Assembly: GCA_002778195.1 (NCBI GenBank)
Contig: PCDI01000003.1
Span: 1,340,295 to 1,404,294, forward strand
DNA from: Raffaelea ambrosiae
Lineage: Eukaryota; Ascomycota; Sordariomycetes; Ophiostomatales; Ophiostomataceae
Length of the DNA stretch: 64,000 nucleotides
Direction of reading: 5' to 3'
Both the position numbers and the translations under genes were made by a program. Under the pieces are notes generated by a model. The model made no database searches. It saw only the letters and a list, made by a program, of their open reading frames with translations, and was not told the DNA's origin. Shown here in pieces: positions 1 to 10,723 of the stretch. Numbering within the stretch: the first letter of the stretch is position 1; each line of letters opens with the position of its first letter.

Positions 1-1755
1 TTGGACAACACAGAAGTGCTGGACGTCAGCCGGGTCCGTTGGCTGGTACTCGACGAGGGGGATCGGCTGATGGAGATGGGGTTCGAGGACGACATCCGCA
101 AGATTGTCACCAAAATTCGCCGGACGGATCTGCAGTCAGACAAGGCCAGCAAGGCCAAGGATGGCGTCGTTCTGCCAGACGGCGTGCTGCCCAAACGGCG
201 AGTCACGATTCTCTGTTCCGCCACAATGCAGATGAACGTCCAGCGACTCGGCGAGATCAGTCTGGAGGATGCGGACCACATCACGTCGTTTGGCGGGACA
301 GACCCGTCTGCCGCCACCACCACAGCTGCAACGACCACAGAGTCCAATGGAGAGCCCACCGGTGCGGCGGGCCAGACCGTCTTTTCGGCACCATCGCAGC
401 TCAAGCAGGCCTATATCGTCACACCAGCCAAGTTGCGCTTGGTGACACTTGTTGCCCTGCTACGCTCCACATTTGCCCGCAAGGGGACAGTCATGAAAGC
501 CATCATCTTTGTGTCATGTGCCGATTCGGTCGATTTCCACTTCAACTTGCTGCAGGGATCGCCTGAGCAGGAGAAAGAGGCGGACAGCGGCAAGGAGAAA
601 GAAAGGGGAAACGAGAAGGGAAACGAGAAGGAGAAGGAACAAGAGACGAAGAAAGAGACAACAAAGGAAACAGAAGAGGAGACAGCAGAAGATGACAAAG
701 AAAAGGCGAGAAAGGACAAGAGCAAAAAGAAGGACGAAGCCGTCAAGAGCGCCGCAAAGGCGTTCATCGCCGGCACGGTTGCTCCTGCTACCTACATCAC
801 ATCCGCGGCCAACCGTAAGATTGTTCTGCACAAGCTGCACGGCTCCCTGGCGCAGCCTGTGCGCAAGGCCACGCTGGAGTCCTTCCGCAACGAAAAGAAC
901 CCGGCCGTGTTGATCGCGACGGATATCGCATCCCGTGGTCTTGATGTGCCCGCTGTCGAGCTCGTTGTCGAGTACGACCCGGCGTTTGCTGTGGCAGATC
1001 ACCTGCACCGGATCGGCCGCACGGCCCGTGCTGGCCGGCCTGGCAAGGCCGTTCTGTTTCTGCAGCCGGGCTGCGAGGAAGGCTACATTACACTGTTGGA
1101 GAAGAAGTCTACGGCCGAGGGGGCGCCCTCGTCCTCGTCTACCATCACACCGCAGAGCTACGAAACGGTGCTGCAAAAGGGCTTTGCGGCACCAGTGGAC
1201 CTGCCCAAGTCTTCGGATACCACGGATGCCGACCACGACCCCTCGCGACCCAACCAGAGCTGGACCAAGCGTGCCGAGGCGCTGCAACTTCATTTGGAAC
1301 AGCGGCTGCTCAAGAGTGATAGCTACACCCCGGGGGGGAAGAAGAACGGCGGTGGTCCAAAAGACAGCAAGCTGCTCGAAGAGGCCCGCCAGGCCTTCCG
1401 CTCGCACGTTCGTGCGTACACCACGCACACGCGCGACGAGCGGATCTACTTTGACAAGCTGCAGCTGCACTTGGGTCACATGGCGAAGAGCTTTGGACTG
1501 CGGGACGCACCGGCTGGCATGGGCGGTGTAGTGCAGCGGCGGGCACCGAAGGGGGCCCACGGCTCGTCGTCTTCCAAGAGTGCAGGCAACGGCCCAAGCA
1601 CCCCCGCCACCACCTCCTCCAGCGCTGCCCGTCGTGACGTCGATTCGGACGACGAAGAGCTGGGCCGCGTGGACAACAAGGAGGCCGAGCGGAAGATGCG
1701 CGCCGCACTCAAGGCCATGATGAATGCTGGTGCGTCCGAGTTTAACATTGGGTGA
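1..1755 (+). CDS. DBP7: ATP-dependent RNA helicase Dbp7 (DDX31 family), 3' part, 5' end outside window
   Basis: The reading frame is open from base 1 (first codon TTG) to the TGA at 1753-1755, giving 584 residues. The true start, Q motif and Walker A lie upstream of the window. Visible helicase motifs are motif II as VLDEGDRLMEMGFE (DEGD instead of DEAD, usual for Dbp7), motif III SAT within ILCSATM, motif IV AIIFVSCADSVDF, and motifs V and VI (ATDIASRGLD, HRIGRTARAGR). Family knowledge: Dbp7 is a nucleolar helicase for early 60S ribosomal subunit assembly. A Lys/Glu-rich insert of about 60 residues (bases 565-745) splits motif IV from the LHGSL block. The C-terminal tail is low-complexity and charged. 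The ISLEDADHI segment after motif III supports Dbp7 over other DEAD-box proteins. Confidence 0.9.
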   Translation: MDNTEVLDVSRVRWLVLDEGDRLMEMGFEDDIRKIVTKIRRTDLQSDKASKAKDGVVLPDGVLPKRRVTILCSATMQMNVQRLGEISLEDADHITSFGGTDPSAATTTAATTTESNGEPTGAAGQTVFSAPSQLKQAYIVTPAKLRLVTLVALLRSTFARKGTVMKAIIFVSCADSVDFHFNLLQGSPEQEKEADSGKEKERGNEKGNEKEKEQETKKETTKETEEETAEDDKEKARKDKSKKKDEAVKSAAKAFIAGTVAPATYITSAANRKIVLHKLHGSLAQPVRKATLESFRNEKNPAVLIATDIASRGLDVPAVELVVEYDPAFAVADHLHRIGRTARAGRPGKAVLFLQPGCEEGYITLLEKKSTAEGAPSSSSTITPQSYETVLQKGFAAPVDLPKSSDTTDADHDPSRPNQSWTKRAEALQLHLEQRLLKSDSYTPGGKKNGGGPKDSKLLEEARQAFRSHVRAYTTHTRDERIYFDKLQLHLGHMAKSFGLRDAPAGMGGVVQRRAPKGAHGSSSSKSAGNGPSTPATTSSSAARRDVDSDDEELGRVDNKEAERKMRAALKAMMNAGASEFNIG

Positions 1756-2425
1756 TGTGGGACGGACATGCATAGACTGCAAGACACAACATGCGTTTAT
1801 TTCTTGGAGGGGGGCATGATGGACCGATAGCAGGTTGGAGGGAGACCATCCGGCGCCGAGGAATTTGCTGGGAAAGGCATGGAAAAGTTTGGATTTTTAT
1901 TAATTTTTGTTAATTTTTTTTGTTTTTGGAAGAGTTTTACATGTATTCACGTGCGAAACCCCAAGTCTCTGTGAGAGATTCTGTCATTATTTTTGCTCGG
2001 TTCTTCGCTGTTTACGATTATCGGACGGGTGGCATCCGTGGGTTTATACCAGCATAGCATTTGCAATTTATCCAGAGACCTCACAAGCCTACGCTGACGT
2101 CAAGGGCGCCCCCCCCGCTCATATACGAGCGTCCCTTGTCCCGCCCAACCAAGCCCCAGGTTTTCCTTTCCCTTCCGTCTCTGCCGTGTTGTCGATTCGG
2201 CCTACGGCCTCAGACATATTGCAGTTCATATCGGCGTGCCTTCCCAATGGTCCATTCCGTGATCCTGCGTGGTCTGCGCAATTTGTATATAGATGCACTA
2301 AACAAGATGCAGGCCAAGGCGCATCAACCTGGGTGAGCACGTTTTTTTTTTCTTTTATTTTTCAAATTCATTCAATGGGCTCTTTTTGCGAGCCGTGTAT
2401 GGTCGTTCATAGAAAAGTAACAAAC

Positions 2426-2466
2426 GGCGAGAACGGGCGAGAACAGGCGAGAAAAAGGCGAGGAAC
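2426..2466. repeat. 10-bp tandem repeat in AA9 promoter
   Basis: Four imperfect head-to-tail copies of GGCGAGAACR start at 2426, 2436, 2446 and 2457. They end about 18 bp before the TATA-like element of the downstream gene. Confidence 0.75.
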
Positions 2467-2483
2467 GCCCGCGGTAAGAACGG

Positions 2484-2489
2484 TATAAG
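2484..2489 (+). promoter_or_regulatory. Possible TATA box of the AA9 gene
   Basis: TATAAG lies 155 bp before the ATG at 2644, a plausible spacing for a fungal TATA box with a short leader. There is no other support. Confidence 0.35.
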
Positions 2490-2643
2490 AAGGCCCTGGT
2501 TTGCCAGATGTCTTGGCACAGATCCCAACCCGTTGGAACCAACCTCACTTTGATTCTATCCTCTGATTCTGCTTCTTGGATTTTACCATTTGTTGTTTAT
2601 TTCTAGTCTATCTTCCAAAACGAGCAATACTGACCTGCCCGCA

Positions 2644-3403
2644 ATGCGTGTTCTTTCTTCCCTCTTGTTGGCTGCCACGGCCGTCAATGCCCACTGTAAG
2701 TCTAGATTCTTTCTCTCGTCTCTTGTTGTGTCACCTCTTTAGTTGGCCACTAACAACGCCTGCAGACACATTCTCCGGCCTCATTGTCGACGGCAAGTCC
2801 TCGGGAGACTGGGTCGCCGTCCGCAAAACCAAGAACTGGCAAAACAACGGCCCCGTCACAGACGTCGCCTCGGACGACATCCGCTGTTATGAACTCGCAC
2901 CCGGTACGGCAGCCTCGCTGACGGCCAATGTCACCGCCGGGTCTACCATTGGCTTCCAGGCCAACCCGGACATCTACCATCCCGGCCCACTCGCCTTTTA
3001 CATGGCCAAGGTGCCGGCCGGCCAGACAGCTGCTACCTTTGACGGGTCGGGCCCTGTGTGGTTCAAGATCTACGAGGAGCAACCCAAGTTTGGACAGAGT
3101 CTCACCTGGTCCAGCAACGGCCTCAAGACGCCGTCGGTCACCATCCCCAAGTGTCTCCCAGCGGGCGATTACCTGTTCCGCATCGAGCACATCGGTCTGC
3201 ACGTAGCCCAGAGCAAAGGCGCTGCTCAGTTCTACATCTCGTGCGGCCAGATGACCCTAGACGGCGCCGGCACGACAGAGCCCAAGGATCTGGTGGCCTT
3301 CCCAGGAGCCTACTCGCCTACAGACCCCGGCATCCTGATCAACATCAACTATCCCGTGCCGACATCCTACAAGAACCCAGGCCCGGCAGTGTTCACTTGT
3401 TAG
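2644..3403 (+). CDS. AA9 lytic polysaccharide monooxygenase (secreted, former GH61)
   Basis: Two exons, 2644-2695 and 2766-3403, with intron 2696-2765 (GTAAGT...TGCAG), encode 229 residues. Residues 1-16 (MRVLSSLLLAATAVNA) form a signal peptide. Cleavage exposes His17 (codon 2692-2694) as the N-terminal copper ligand, and the intron falls in the next codon. Further family marks are the second histidine in the PDIYHPGPLAFYMAK block, the IRCYE cysteine, and the segment HIGLHVAQSKGAAQFYISCG with the active-site Gln/Tyr pattern. Family knowledge: AA9 enzymes oxidatively cleave cellulose or other beta-glucans outside the cell and need copper, a reductant and O2 or H2O2. No carbohydrate-binding module or GPI signal follows the catalytic domain. 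The gene ends only 135 bp from the convergent neighbour. Confidence 0.95.
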
Positions 3404-3538
3404 ATCTGAAGACAGTGTCATTGGTTTTGATTTGGTCCTCTCTGTAATTAGGTTTTGATACTACATTGAATGTGAAAAACATTTGCAGCGCCCCAAATAA
3501 GCTTTGCTTGTAGTTTGTCCGCAGAGCTCATTCTTGGC

Positions 3539-5094
3539 CTAGCCACAATACATGGCTGTCTTCTTGGAGCAAATCTCAACAAATCTTGCACCAAATTCCA
3601 AAGCATAATGTGCCACCAAACGTGCCTCTCTCTCTTCCTCGGCTTCCGCACCTTCAATACCCAGTCCCTCTGCAGCCCCAAAGCACTCACCAACCATCTG
3701 GTCTTTCAGCTCGGCCAATTCCTGAAACAGCTCCATGCCGGCTACAAGGGCGCTCTCCGGTTGGATCCAGGGTATGGCTGTTTGCACGCCTGACTCGGCC
3801 ACTGACGGTGTCGGCTTCTTTGGCACTCTCTCTGCCGTGCTTGCTTCTCTGCCTTGCTGGCTGCTAGCCTCGTTTCCAACTGTGCCTTATTGTCAGCCCC
3901 TCAGTCCTAGAGTCATATGTAGGAAAATTGCACGCACCATCAACTTGACTTGGTGTCAGTGACATGTGTCGTCTTATCGACTGAGGCAATTCTCTTCTCG
4001 GCGGCGGCTCCGATACGTTCTCCATGACAGCCGGGGACGCACTTAGTCGGCCCTGTGACATACTGTCGTCTCTATCCATAGTTGATCTCTGACTTTTGGA
4101 AGAGCTGGCGGTGGTTGGAATATGTATCGCCCACAATGGTGATGCAGCATCGAGTGACGAAGAATCTCTGCGCAGTTGACTGGCCCTTGATCCTCCCTGG
4201 TTTGTCGAGCTTCCACGTCGCTTCGAAATCGGAGTGGTAGGCACCATGTCGACTGGGTCATCTGAGTCGAGTCTGCGGAGAGAACGGGCGGGTGGCCGCA
4301 CAGGCCCAGGGAGGGTCACTGTCCTTGGGATTGGCTGAAATGAATGCGATCGGTTAGCTAAAGTTGGTTGCATGCCAATTTCTTGCGTTGTTTGCCCTTG
4401 GCTGGATGCACGGCTGGCTGCTTGTCCTTGAGCCATGCTTCGAAACGGTGGCAAGGATTGAGCAGGAGGGCGAACGGGCCCTCCTGCCGTGGCTGCTCGA
4501 TTCAGAGGCTTAAACTGTGTTGTGCATCGAAGACCGAGCCGCAAAAACGCTTGGGACGCTGCTTTCAAGTCTCCGAGGCTCTGGAAACAGAACTTGAGAA
4601 AGCACTGCTTCTTCTGCGAGCGTTTAGTATACAAATAAAAATCCAGGTTCACAGAAGCTTCTTACTGTTTGAGATCCATCCTGGGATTGCAAACGGCCAA
4701 TGCCGCCACTGCCGCTTGACAGTTCGTTTGGGGTTGAGTAAAGCAATGTGGCTCGCGTGGGAGGAACCAGCCGTATCTCATGTCCTGCAGAAAGCAGCTG
4801 TCTAACATGGATGGTTTTCTGGGGCGTATTAGTGGCTCTGTGGGGATGCAAAACGAAGAAGAGCGCTCAGCGTACAATGATATTCACACCATCTAGCACT
4901 TGCAGGGTCGAAGTGGCCCCTCGGCCGTTCATTGAGTCTGTAGACCTGGAAATTGGAGCAGAGGAAACCGAAGATGCAGGGGAAGTCGACGCATTGTGTA
5001 TAATGAGAGTCAATGGCTCTCCGGCTGTACGGGTTACAGTTCTCGACTCTGTGATCACCTCTTGGAGTTCCCAGGAGCCGCCAGAAAACGCCAT
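3539..5094 (-). CDS. Four-exon protein of uncertain family (weak Rec114/Rec7 resemblance)
   Basis: Exons on the minus strand are 5094-4890, 4784-4666, 4613-3938 and 3879-3539, giving 446 residues. The last two introns are well supported: 4665-4614 has GTAAGA, a TACTAAAC branch site and CAG; 3937-3880 has GTGCGT, CTGAC and CAG. Both keep phase. The first junction (GTGTGA donor at 4889, CTGCAG acceptor at 4785) is the only phase-compatible choice I found and is less sure. The N-terminal half is probably folded (strand-like blocks EIRLVPPTRATLLYS and CFLKFCFQSLGDL). The middle is rich in Ser, Pro and Arg, and the C-terminus is helical (ELFQELAELKDQM). A small N-terminal domain followed by a long disordered middle and a helical end recalls meiotic Rec114/Rec7, but I cannot confirm that. 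It is divergent from the Rsc9-like gene. Confidence 0.55.
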
Positions 5095-5984
5095 TTTGGC
5101 TTCTTTGCAGACAACAGAGTTGGAAGGGGAAAGAATGCATATATCTTGAATAAATGAGGGTTCTAGAGCAGAACAAAGTCTTGCGGATTTTTACGTGCTG
5201 CAACAATAACTAACTAAACTCTACGGAGTTGTGGAAGGAGCGACCCTGACATTCCAGGAAAGAGCGTCCGACTCAACGAACACATGATCCAGGATCAGAC
5301 AGGCAACTAGCTGTTGAGAGAAACACGGTTGTATCTAAATTATGGCACAACAAAAAAAAGGCATCTTGCCCGAATGTGGTACAGTTTTATTGTTTGCTTT
5401 TGACTAGACAGGAAAATGCTACGAAGGAAGGGAATTTTGGCTTAGGTACTTACAAACACACATAATGTGCTAGCAAACCGATGTACCTTCATAGAATGTA
5501 AATTTCGGAACAACAACGCTTTCCAGATCATACTTTTGCAAGCAAAAATATACTCTCATCAACAACACTTGCAAGCCGCCCACTAGCAGGAAGAAGTCGC
5601 CGCCACAACTATTCGTAGCACGAGAAAAAGAAACAAGTCTGGCAGCCTTTCGCAGTCATACAAGCAATCTCAGGCCGACCTAAGTGGGTCCCAGATGTAT
5701 AGAGTATGATTGGTCGGGTCTCCTGGTCCGTGCGCCGACAAGTTGCTTCAATTCTCATTGCCTCGCGATTTCTAGCGTTGCGCGTTTCTTACCTCCCTTT
5801 AGGAGCATTGCAAGCGCAAAAGACGACGCTTCCGTCCATCGGCGCAAACCCAGTGCATCTACGACACGCTCATGACAACCCCCCCCGCCACAGTCGCTTG
5901 CAAACCCCAGCGCGCACAACCACAGAACCAGCGCGACCGCGCCCCGAAAAGTCCCACAGGCGTGGGCCACGACGCTCGCCCACA
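5095..5984. other. Divergent intergenic region between the minus-strand gene and the RSC9-like gene
   Basis: This 890-bp bidirectional promoter region holds no recognisable gene. From 5706 to the ATG at 5985 the frame of the RSC9-like gene is open, but the peptide is Arg/Pro-rich and unlike the family, so I read it as leader. Confidence 0.6.
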
Positions 5985-8900
5985 ATGGCGCCCGAAGGAG
6001 TAGGCCATACGATCGAGTACTCGCCCGAGTATATGGAGTTCATCGAAACTCTGCGCGAGTACCATGCGAAGCGCGGCACCAATTTTGACCCGGAGCCCAA
6101 GGTGGGCCACACGCCAGTGGACCTGCTGAAGCTGTTCAAGCTGATCGTCGACCACGGTGGCTATGACAAGGTCAGCGAGGAGAAGCTGGCCTGGCGCAAC
6201 ATGGTCAACCTGCTGGAGCTCTACTCGAGCAACGAGGCGTCGGCTGCGTACAGCCTGAAGCTAGCATACTATAAGAATCTGGCCGCGTACGAGATCACGA
6301 CCATCCACAAGCAGGAGCCGCCGCCGCCCGAGATTCTCGAGCACCTGTCCGCCAAGGGAGGCGGTCTGTTGACGCGGACCCTCGAAAACTTTGGCCACCG
6401 CGCCATGCGCCCGTCGGGCACTTTTGACGATCACTCGGCGGATAACACTCCGTCGCGCGATCAGCGACCAAGCGACGGCACTCCCCTGAGCGGCCGCGCC
6501 TCGCGTGGCCTGCGCGAGGCACCCCCCCAGCGCGTCATCTTCCAGCCAGACACAGGACCAACCCGGCAGACACGGCACGCCTCAGGATCTCACCACCACG
6601 GCCACAGCGGCAATTCGACGCCGAGCCATCACGGAACGCCTGCCCACCACCAGGGCTTCCAGCACGCGACGCCCCACGGCCATCTCCCCCACGGCCAGCC
6701 CTACCACCCGTACCAGCCACCCCACCATGCGCAGAACCACGCACGCAACGCCTCGTTTGTGTACAACCCGCCCGGCTCCGAGCTCTTCTCTCCTGCGGTG
6801 CAGGCCTACGAGCCGCGCGGACCCGTCCCGATCGTCCTCCAGCCCGTCGAAGCGCCCGCCAACAACCCGGCCAAATACCTGCAGCAGCAGAGACTGCAGC
6901 GGCTGGAAGCAGCAGGCGTGTCCCTCAGCCGCTTTGCGACACGGCCACCCGTGCCGCCGGGCAACGAGGGCCCCAACATCTACATCCGGTGTCTCGGGTC
7001 TCTGCGCTCTGGCCTGCCTGCGGAGGAGGCGTTTGCGCTGAGCCACCTGGTGAAAATCTCCTTCGAGCGGGGTGATAAGTACAAGTTCGAGTCTTTCCCG
7101 GGTCTGGCTGAGGGTCTCTTCGAGAAGGCCCTGCAGGTCGGCAGCCTGTTCTACCACGACGTCAATTGGACGATATCGTACGACCAGGAGGCCGACGACA
7201 GTGACATTGGGGAGCTGGACGGCATCAACGGAACCCCCAACATCCTGGAGCGCATCGCCAAGCTGCGGCCCAAAGACCCCATCGACTCCATCCAGACCGA
7301 AGAGTTCTCGGACCAGCTGGTGCTAGTAATCGAGGCGGCGCTGACGATCCGGAACATGGTGACGCTGCAGGAAAACGCCTACTTTATCTCGGAGTTCCCG
7401 CCGTGCCGCGACTTTTTGTGCATTGTGCTGAATCTCCCGAACAAAGAGTCGGTGGTGGAGCTGAAGCACTGCGCGCTCGACATTGCCGAGCAGGTGACGC
7501 CATACCTGACGCTGGAAGACGAGGACCCGCTGTACCGGACGCTTCTGCGGCAGCTCGACTCGGCGGACCGCGGCACGGTGCTGACGGCGCTGCGGGCCAT
7601 AGGGCGCATCTCGATGAACATGGCGCACATGAACCGGCTGGGCAATGTGCCGCCGAGCGTGCTGCAGAACGTGATGAACTGGCTGCTGCTCAACGACGAC
7701 GAGCTGATGGACGCGTGCCTGGATTTTCTGTACCAGTACACGGCGGTGGCGTCCAACGTGGAGCGACTGCTACGGTCGGTCAAGACGGAGAACCTGGTGA
7801 GCCATCTGGTGCGGCTGCTCTCGCACGGCGCGAAGCGGGGCCACCGGGAGCTGATCCTGCAGCCGGAGCGCAAGCTGCCGCCGAGCGAGGAAGTGCTGCC
7901 GCTGCCGCCGGACCTGCTGACACGGCTGGTGGCGACGGACGAGCCGGAGCGGTGCTACACGTGGCTGCGGTGTTTCTTTGAGGAGGATCCGGACTCGTCG
8001 ATCACGCAGATTGCCATTTGGCAGGCGTACCAGTCGTCGTTTCTGCAGCCGGTGCAGCAGTCGGGCCGGACGATGCTGGGTGCGGCCGAATTTATCCGCA
8101 ACGTCACGCACGTGTATCACTCGGCGGGCGCGCAGATCCAAAAGGAGCAGACGGCGCAGGGCGAGGTGCAAAAGTTCATTATTAAGGGAATTCGCCCGCG
8201 CGTGCGCCCAGTCTCGCCCGAAGGCCGCGAGTTCTTCCGGTGCCAGTGGAAGGTGCCATCGGCGTCCCGGCCGGGCCAGCGGTGCGGCATCTTTTTCGGG
8301 TCGGCCGAAAAGATCTACGACCACATCTTGGCGCGGCACGTCGGCGAGACCCCCGACGATCAGGGCAAAGTGGCCAACAAGGAGCGCGATACCCAGTGTC
8401 TGTGGGCCGACTGCCACAACGCCTACACGAAAGCGGCCAAGCGGCCGCTGGTCGACTTTATGAAGCACATCAAGACACACGCCGTGGCGGCCGAAAAGCA
8501 GTCGTCGTCGTCGTCATCGTCACAATCTTCGTTGTCTTCTTCACAGCCACAGCAGCAGTCGGCATCGTCATCCGCCTCAACAAGCCAACAACAAGGTCCT
8601 CCACAAAGCTCCCAAGGTCAATCGAATTCACAGCAGCAGCAGCAACAGCAGCTACAGAAAGGGCAGCAGACACCACAGCAGCACCAGAGGCACCGGAGCA
8701 GCATCACCAACAGCGACCTGACGCCAGGCGGTGGACAGACACCTGGGGGTACTGGTGCAGGTAGCAGCGGCGGCAGCCACAAGCGGCAGCGACGGTCGTA
8801 TGTGATCCCAGCCAAGACGGTCAGTGTGGCCTACGAGGAGACGGCGACGATGCGGGACGAGCGCAACCCGAACCTGCCGCCGCAGGCTGCGGGCATTCCG

Positions 8901-9308
8901 CTGAGCGCGGTGCTGGTGCTGCGAAACATTGCCCGCAACGCCATCAAGGCCGACGTGCTGGAGTCAGATCTTGTGGGTTTTACCAGCAGCACCAGCACCA
9001 GCAGCAGCAGCAGCAGCAGTGGCGGAGATGCCATGGAGGTAGACAGCACGAATGGGGCTGCGACAAAGGGTGGTGCTACTGCTGCTACCACAAATGGTAG
9101 CAGTACCAACGGCACAACAAACGGCGTTCACAAGAACCACCACCGTGGCGCGACTGCTGCGCAGGAATTAGGCCGTGGAGAACCCGGCGGATGGAACGAG
9201 CGACTGTTCCGGCCGATGCTGCCGCGGCTGTACGAGATCATGGCAGAAAACCGGGCGCTGGCGTCGTACATTACGTCGTTGTTCCAGCTGATCGGAGAGG
9301 AGTGGTAG
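5985..9308 (+). CDS. RSC9: RSC chromatin-remodelling subunit Rsc9-like (ARID, RFX-like and C2H2 regions)
   Basis: A single exon encodes 1107 residues from the ATG in CACAATGGC (5985) to TAG (9306-9308). Residues about 15-113 are an ARID domain (FIETLREYHAKRG, LLKLFKLIVDHGGYDKV, W at the helix-turn core, YYKNLAAYE). A His/Pro/Gln-rich linker follows, then a helical armadillo-like middle. Around residues 657-720 is an RFX-type winged-helix block (CYTWLRCFFEEDPDSSIT, then the IWQAYQ segment), and at about 750-840 two Cys/His clusters resemble C2H2 fingers (one is CLWADC...HIKTH). Ser/Gln-rich stretches lie at bases 8501-8705. Family knowledge: this order matches fungal Rsc9 and animal ARID2/BAF200, subunits of RSC/PBAF nucleosome remodellers in the nucleus. 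An upstream in-frame ATG at 5706 was not chosen because the added 93 residues look non-coding. Confidence 0.88.
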   Translation: MAPEGVGHTIEYSPEYMEFIETLREYHAKRGTNFDPEPKVGHTPVDLLKLFKLIVDHGGYDKVSEEKLAWRNMVNLLELYSSNEASAAYSLKLAYYKNLAAYEITTIHKQEPPPPEILEHLSAKGGGLLTRTLENFGHRAMRPSGTFDDHSADNTPSRDQRPSDGTPLSGRASRGLREAPPQRVIFQPDTGPTRQTRHASGSHHHGHSGNSTPSHHGTPAHHQGFQHATPHGHLPHGQPYHPYQPPHHAQNHARNASFVYNPPGSELFSPAVQAYEPRGPVPIVLQPVEAPANNPAKYLQQQRLQRLEAAGVSLSRFATRPPVPPGNEGPNIYIRCLGSLRSGLPAEEAFALSHLVKISFERGDKYKFESFPGLAEGLFEKALQVGSLFYHDVNWTISYDQEADDSDIGELDGINGTPNILERIAKLRPKDPIDSIQTEEFSDQLVLVIEAALTIRNMVTLQENAYFISEFPPCRDFLCIVLNLPNKESVVELKHCALDIAEQVTPYLTLEDEDPLYRTLLRQLDSADRGTVLTALRAIGRISMNMAHMNRLGNVPPSVLQNVMNWLLLNDDELMDACLDFLYQYTAVASNVERLLRSVKTENLVSHLVRLLSHGAKRGHRELILQPERKLPPSEEVLPLPPDLLTRLVATDEPERCYTWLRCFFEEDPDSSITQIAIWQAYQSSFLQPVQQSGRTMLGAAEFIRNVTHVYHSAGAQIQKEQTAQGEVQKFIIKGIRPRVRPVSPEGREFFRCQWKVPSASRPGQRCGIFFGSAEKIYDHILARHVGETPDDQGKVANKERDTQCLWADCHNAYTKAAKRPLVDFMKHIKTHAVAAEKQSSSSSSSQSSLSSSQPQQQSASSSASTSQQQGPPQSSQGQSNSQQQQQQQLQKGQQTPQQHQRHRSSITNSDLTPGGGQTPGGTGAGSSGGSHKRQRRSYVIPAKTVSVAYEETATMRDERNPNLPPQAAGIPLSAVLVLRNIARNAIKADVLESDLVGFTSSTSTSSSSSSSGGDAMEVDSTNGAATKGGATAATTNGSSTNGTTNGVHKNHHRGATAAQELGRGEPGGWNERLFRPMLPRLYEIMAENRALASYITSLFQLIGEEW

Positions 9309-10690
9309 TAGAAAGGAGGCTGCAAGAGAGAGAAACGAGGGAAGACAAGACGGCAAAATGGCAGGAGTAGGGACCCGGGAAGGGAAATGGTGCTGGACGG
9401 CTGGTTTTTATCTTTTGTTTTCATGTTTTTGTTTTCCCGTGCTTTGGTCTTTATTTTTATTCGCCTTCTTTCTTCCTTTTTGTCTTTTATGTTCTTTTGT
9501 AACTACGGATTCGCTTTTGATTTTGTATCTCAATGGAGGGAAGCACAACATCTGTACCAGTATACTGTTTAAGTCGAGAGGGCGAGGGTGAGGAAGACGG
9601 GGCCAAGAGAGGAGAAAAAATCCAAGAGTTAATATAAAAGGCGAGAGCAAAACGGCGACAACTAAAATTAGGGAGGCTCTTGCTTTTGAAACAGGACAAT
9701 TCCGACAAAAATGTTTTCCAAGTTTTTTTTATCTCTGGTTCTCGTTTTGAAGCTTCTTGGAGGGGGTTGCTCTCGTCTCGTGGCGTTTACCATGCTGACG
9801 CCGTTTTTTGCTTCTATGCTTCTGGGTGGCTACTTGTAGATGCTGCAAAGCACTGACTAGAGGGTTTCTTGTTCGACGTGTCGCCATTGACTCGCCGTCC
9901 CTTCTAAAAGAAGAGAAGAAGAAGAAGAAAGGACCAATTGCCATACATAGTGGAAATTAGAAACGGCAATTCCAGTCTTGCAGTCTCAGTCAGCGCATAA
10001 ATGCGGTTATATTATGCCTACTAAACTTTCTTTTTTTCCCCTCTTGCTTTTGCTTTGATTCGTATATTTTCCCCTTTGTCTTAGTTAGCTACTTCCGCAA
10101 GATCCGTTAGTGAGGGCCGATATCTCCACGGCTGAGGCATCTTCAAAACAAGGTGGCGACAGACGGAGGTGCTTCCCCTGTGGTTATTCTCTGGACAGTC
10201 GGCTCCGACTCGGTAACCGGTAGGCAATGCCTCTGTAACTACGAACACGCGTCTTGGCCACACGACCAGACAATGCTGAGACGACCTGCTACCAACGTTC
10301 GAAGGCGAACGTTTCCCCATTACAGCGAGGATCACCAGGGCCCAGTCCATACGAGCAATCAGGAGGCAAAAACCACCATGAAATGGTACATAGAGACTTG
10401 CATCCTGTTTTGTCAACATTTACAAGGACGGCTACAGAGTGAAGAAATTGCGGGACGTCCCGCCAAGGAAGAAAAGGAAGAAAAGAAGAACAACACGAAG
10501 TACTGTGGTCACGGAACATGAAAAAAAAACCTGCTATTGCTAGGGGCAAAAGAAAAGAAGAGGAAGAAAATGAAGAAAATATTGCCAATGTCCAGAAATA
10601 GGAATGGAGAAAAAAAGCCGGATCCAACGGCTGTGCCGTTGTTCTCATTCAGGGGTGGGTGGTATATAAGCGTCAATGCGTAGTTGTGTT

Positions 10691-10695
<5 letters not shown>

Positions 10696-10722
<27 letters not shown>

Positions 10723-10723
10723 G
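10696..10723. repeat. GT microsatellite
   Basis: About 14 uninterrupted GT dinucleotides, followed by GGCTGG. Confidence 0.9.

Larger units (their letters stand above)
1756..2643. other. Intergenic: helicase 3' end and AA9 gene promoter
   Basis: There is no credible gene here. The left part is T-rich and fits a 3' untranslated region. The right part is the upstream region of the AA9 gene, with a short tandem repeat at 2426-2466 and a TATA-like element at 2484-2489. Confidence 0.6.

Noticed and set aside
5706..5984. Upstream in-frame start for the RSC9-like gene
   Set aside because: The added 93 residues are Arg/Pro/His-rich and precede a conserved start in good context at 5985.
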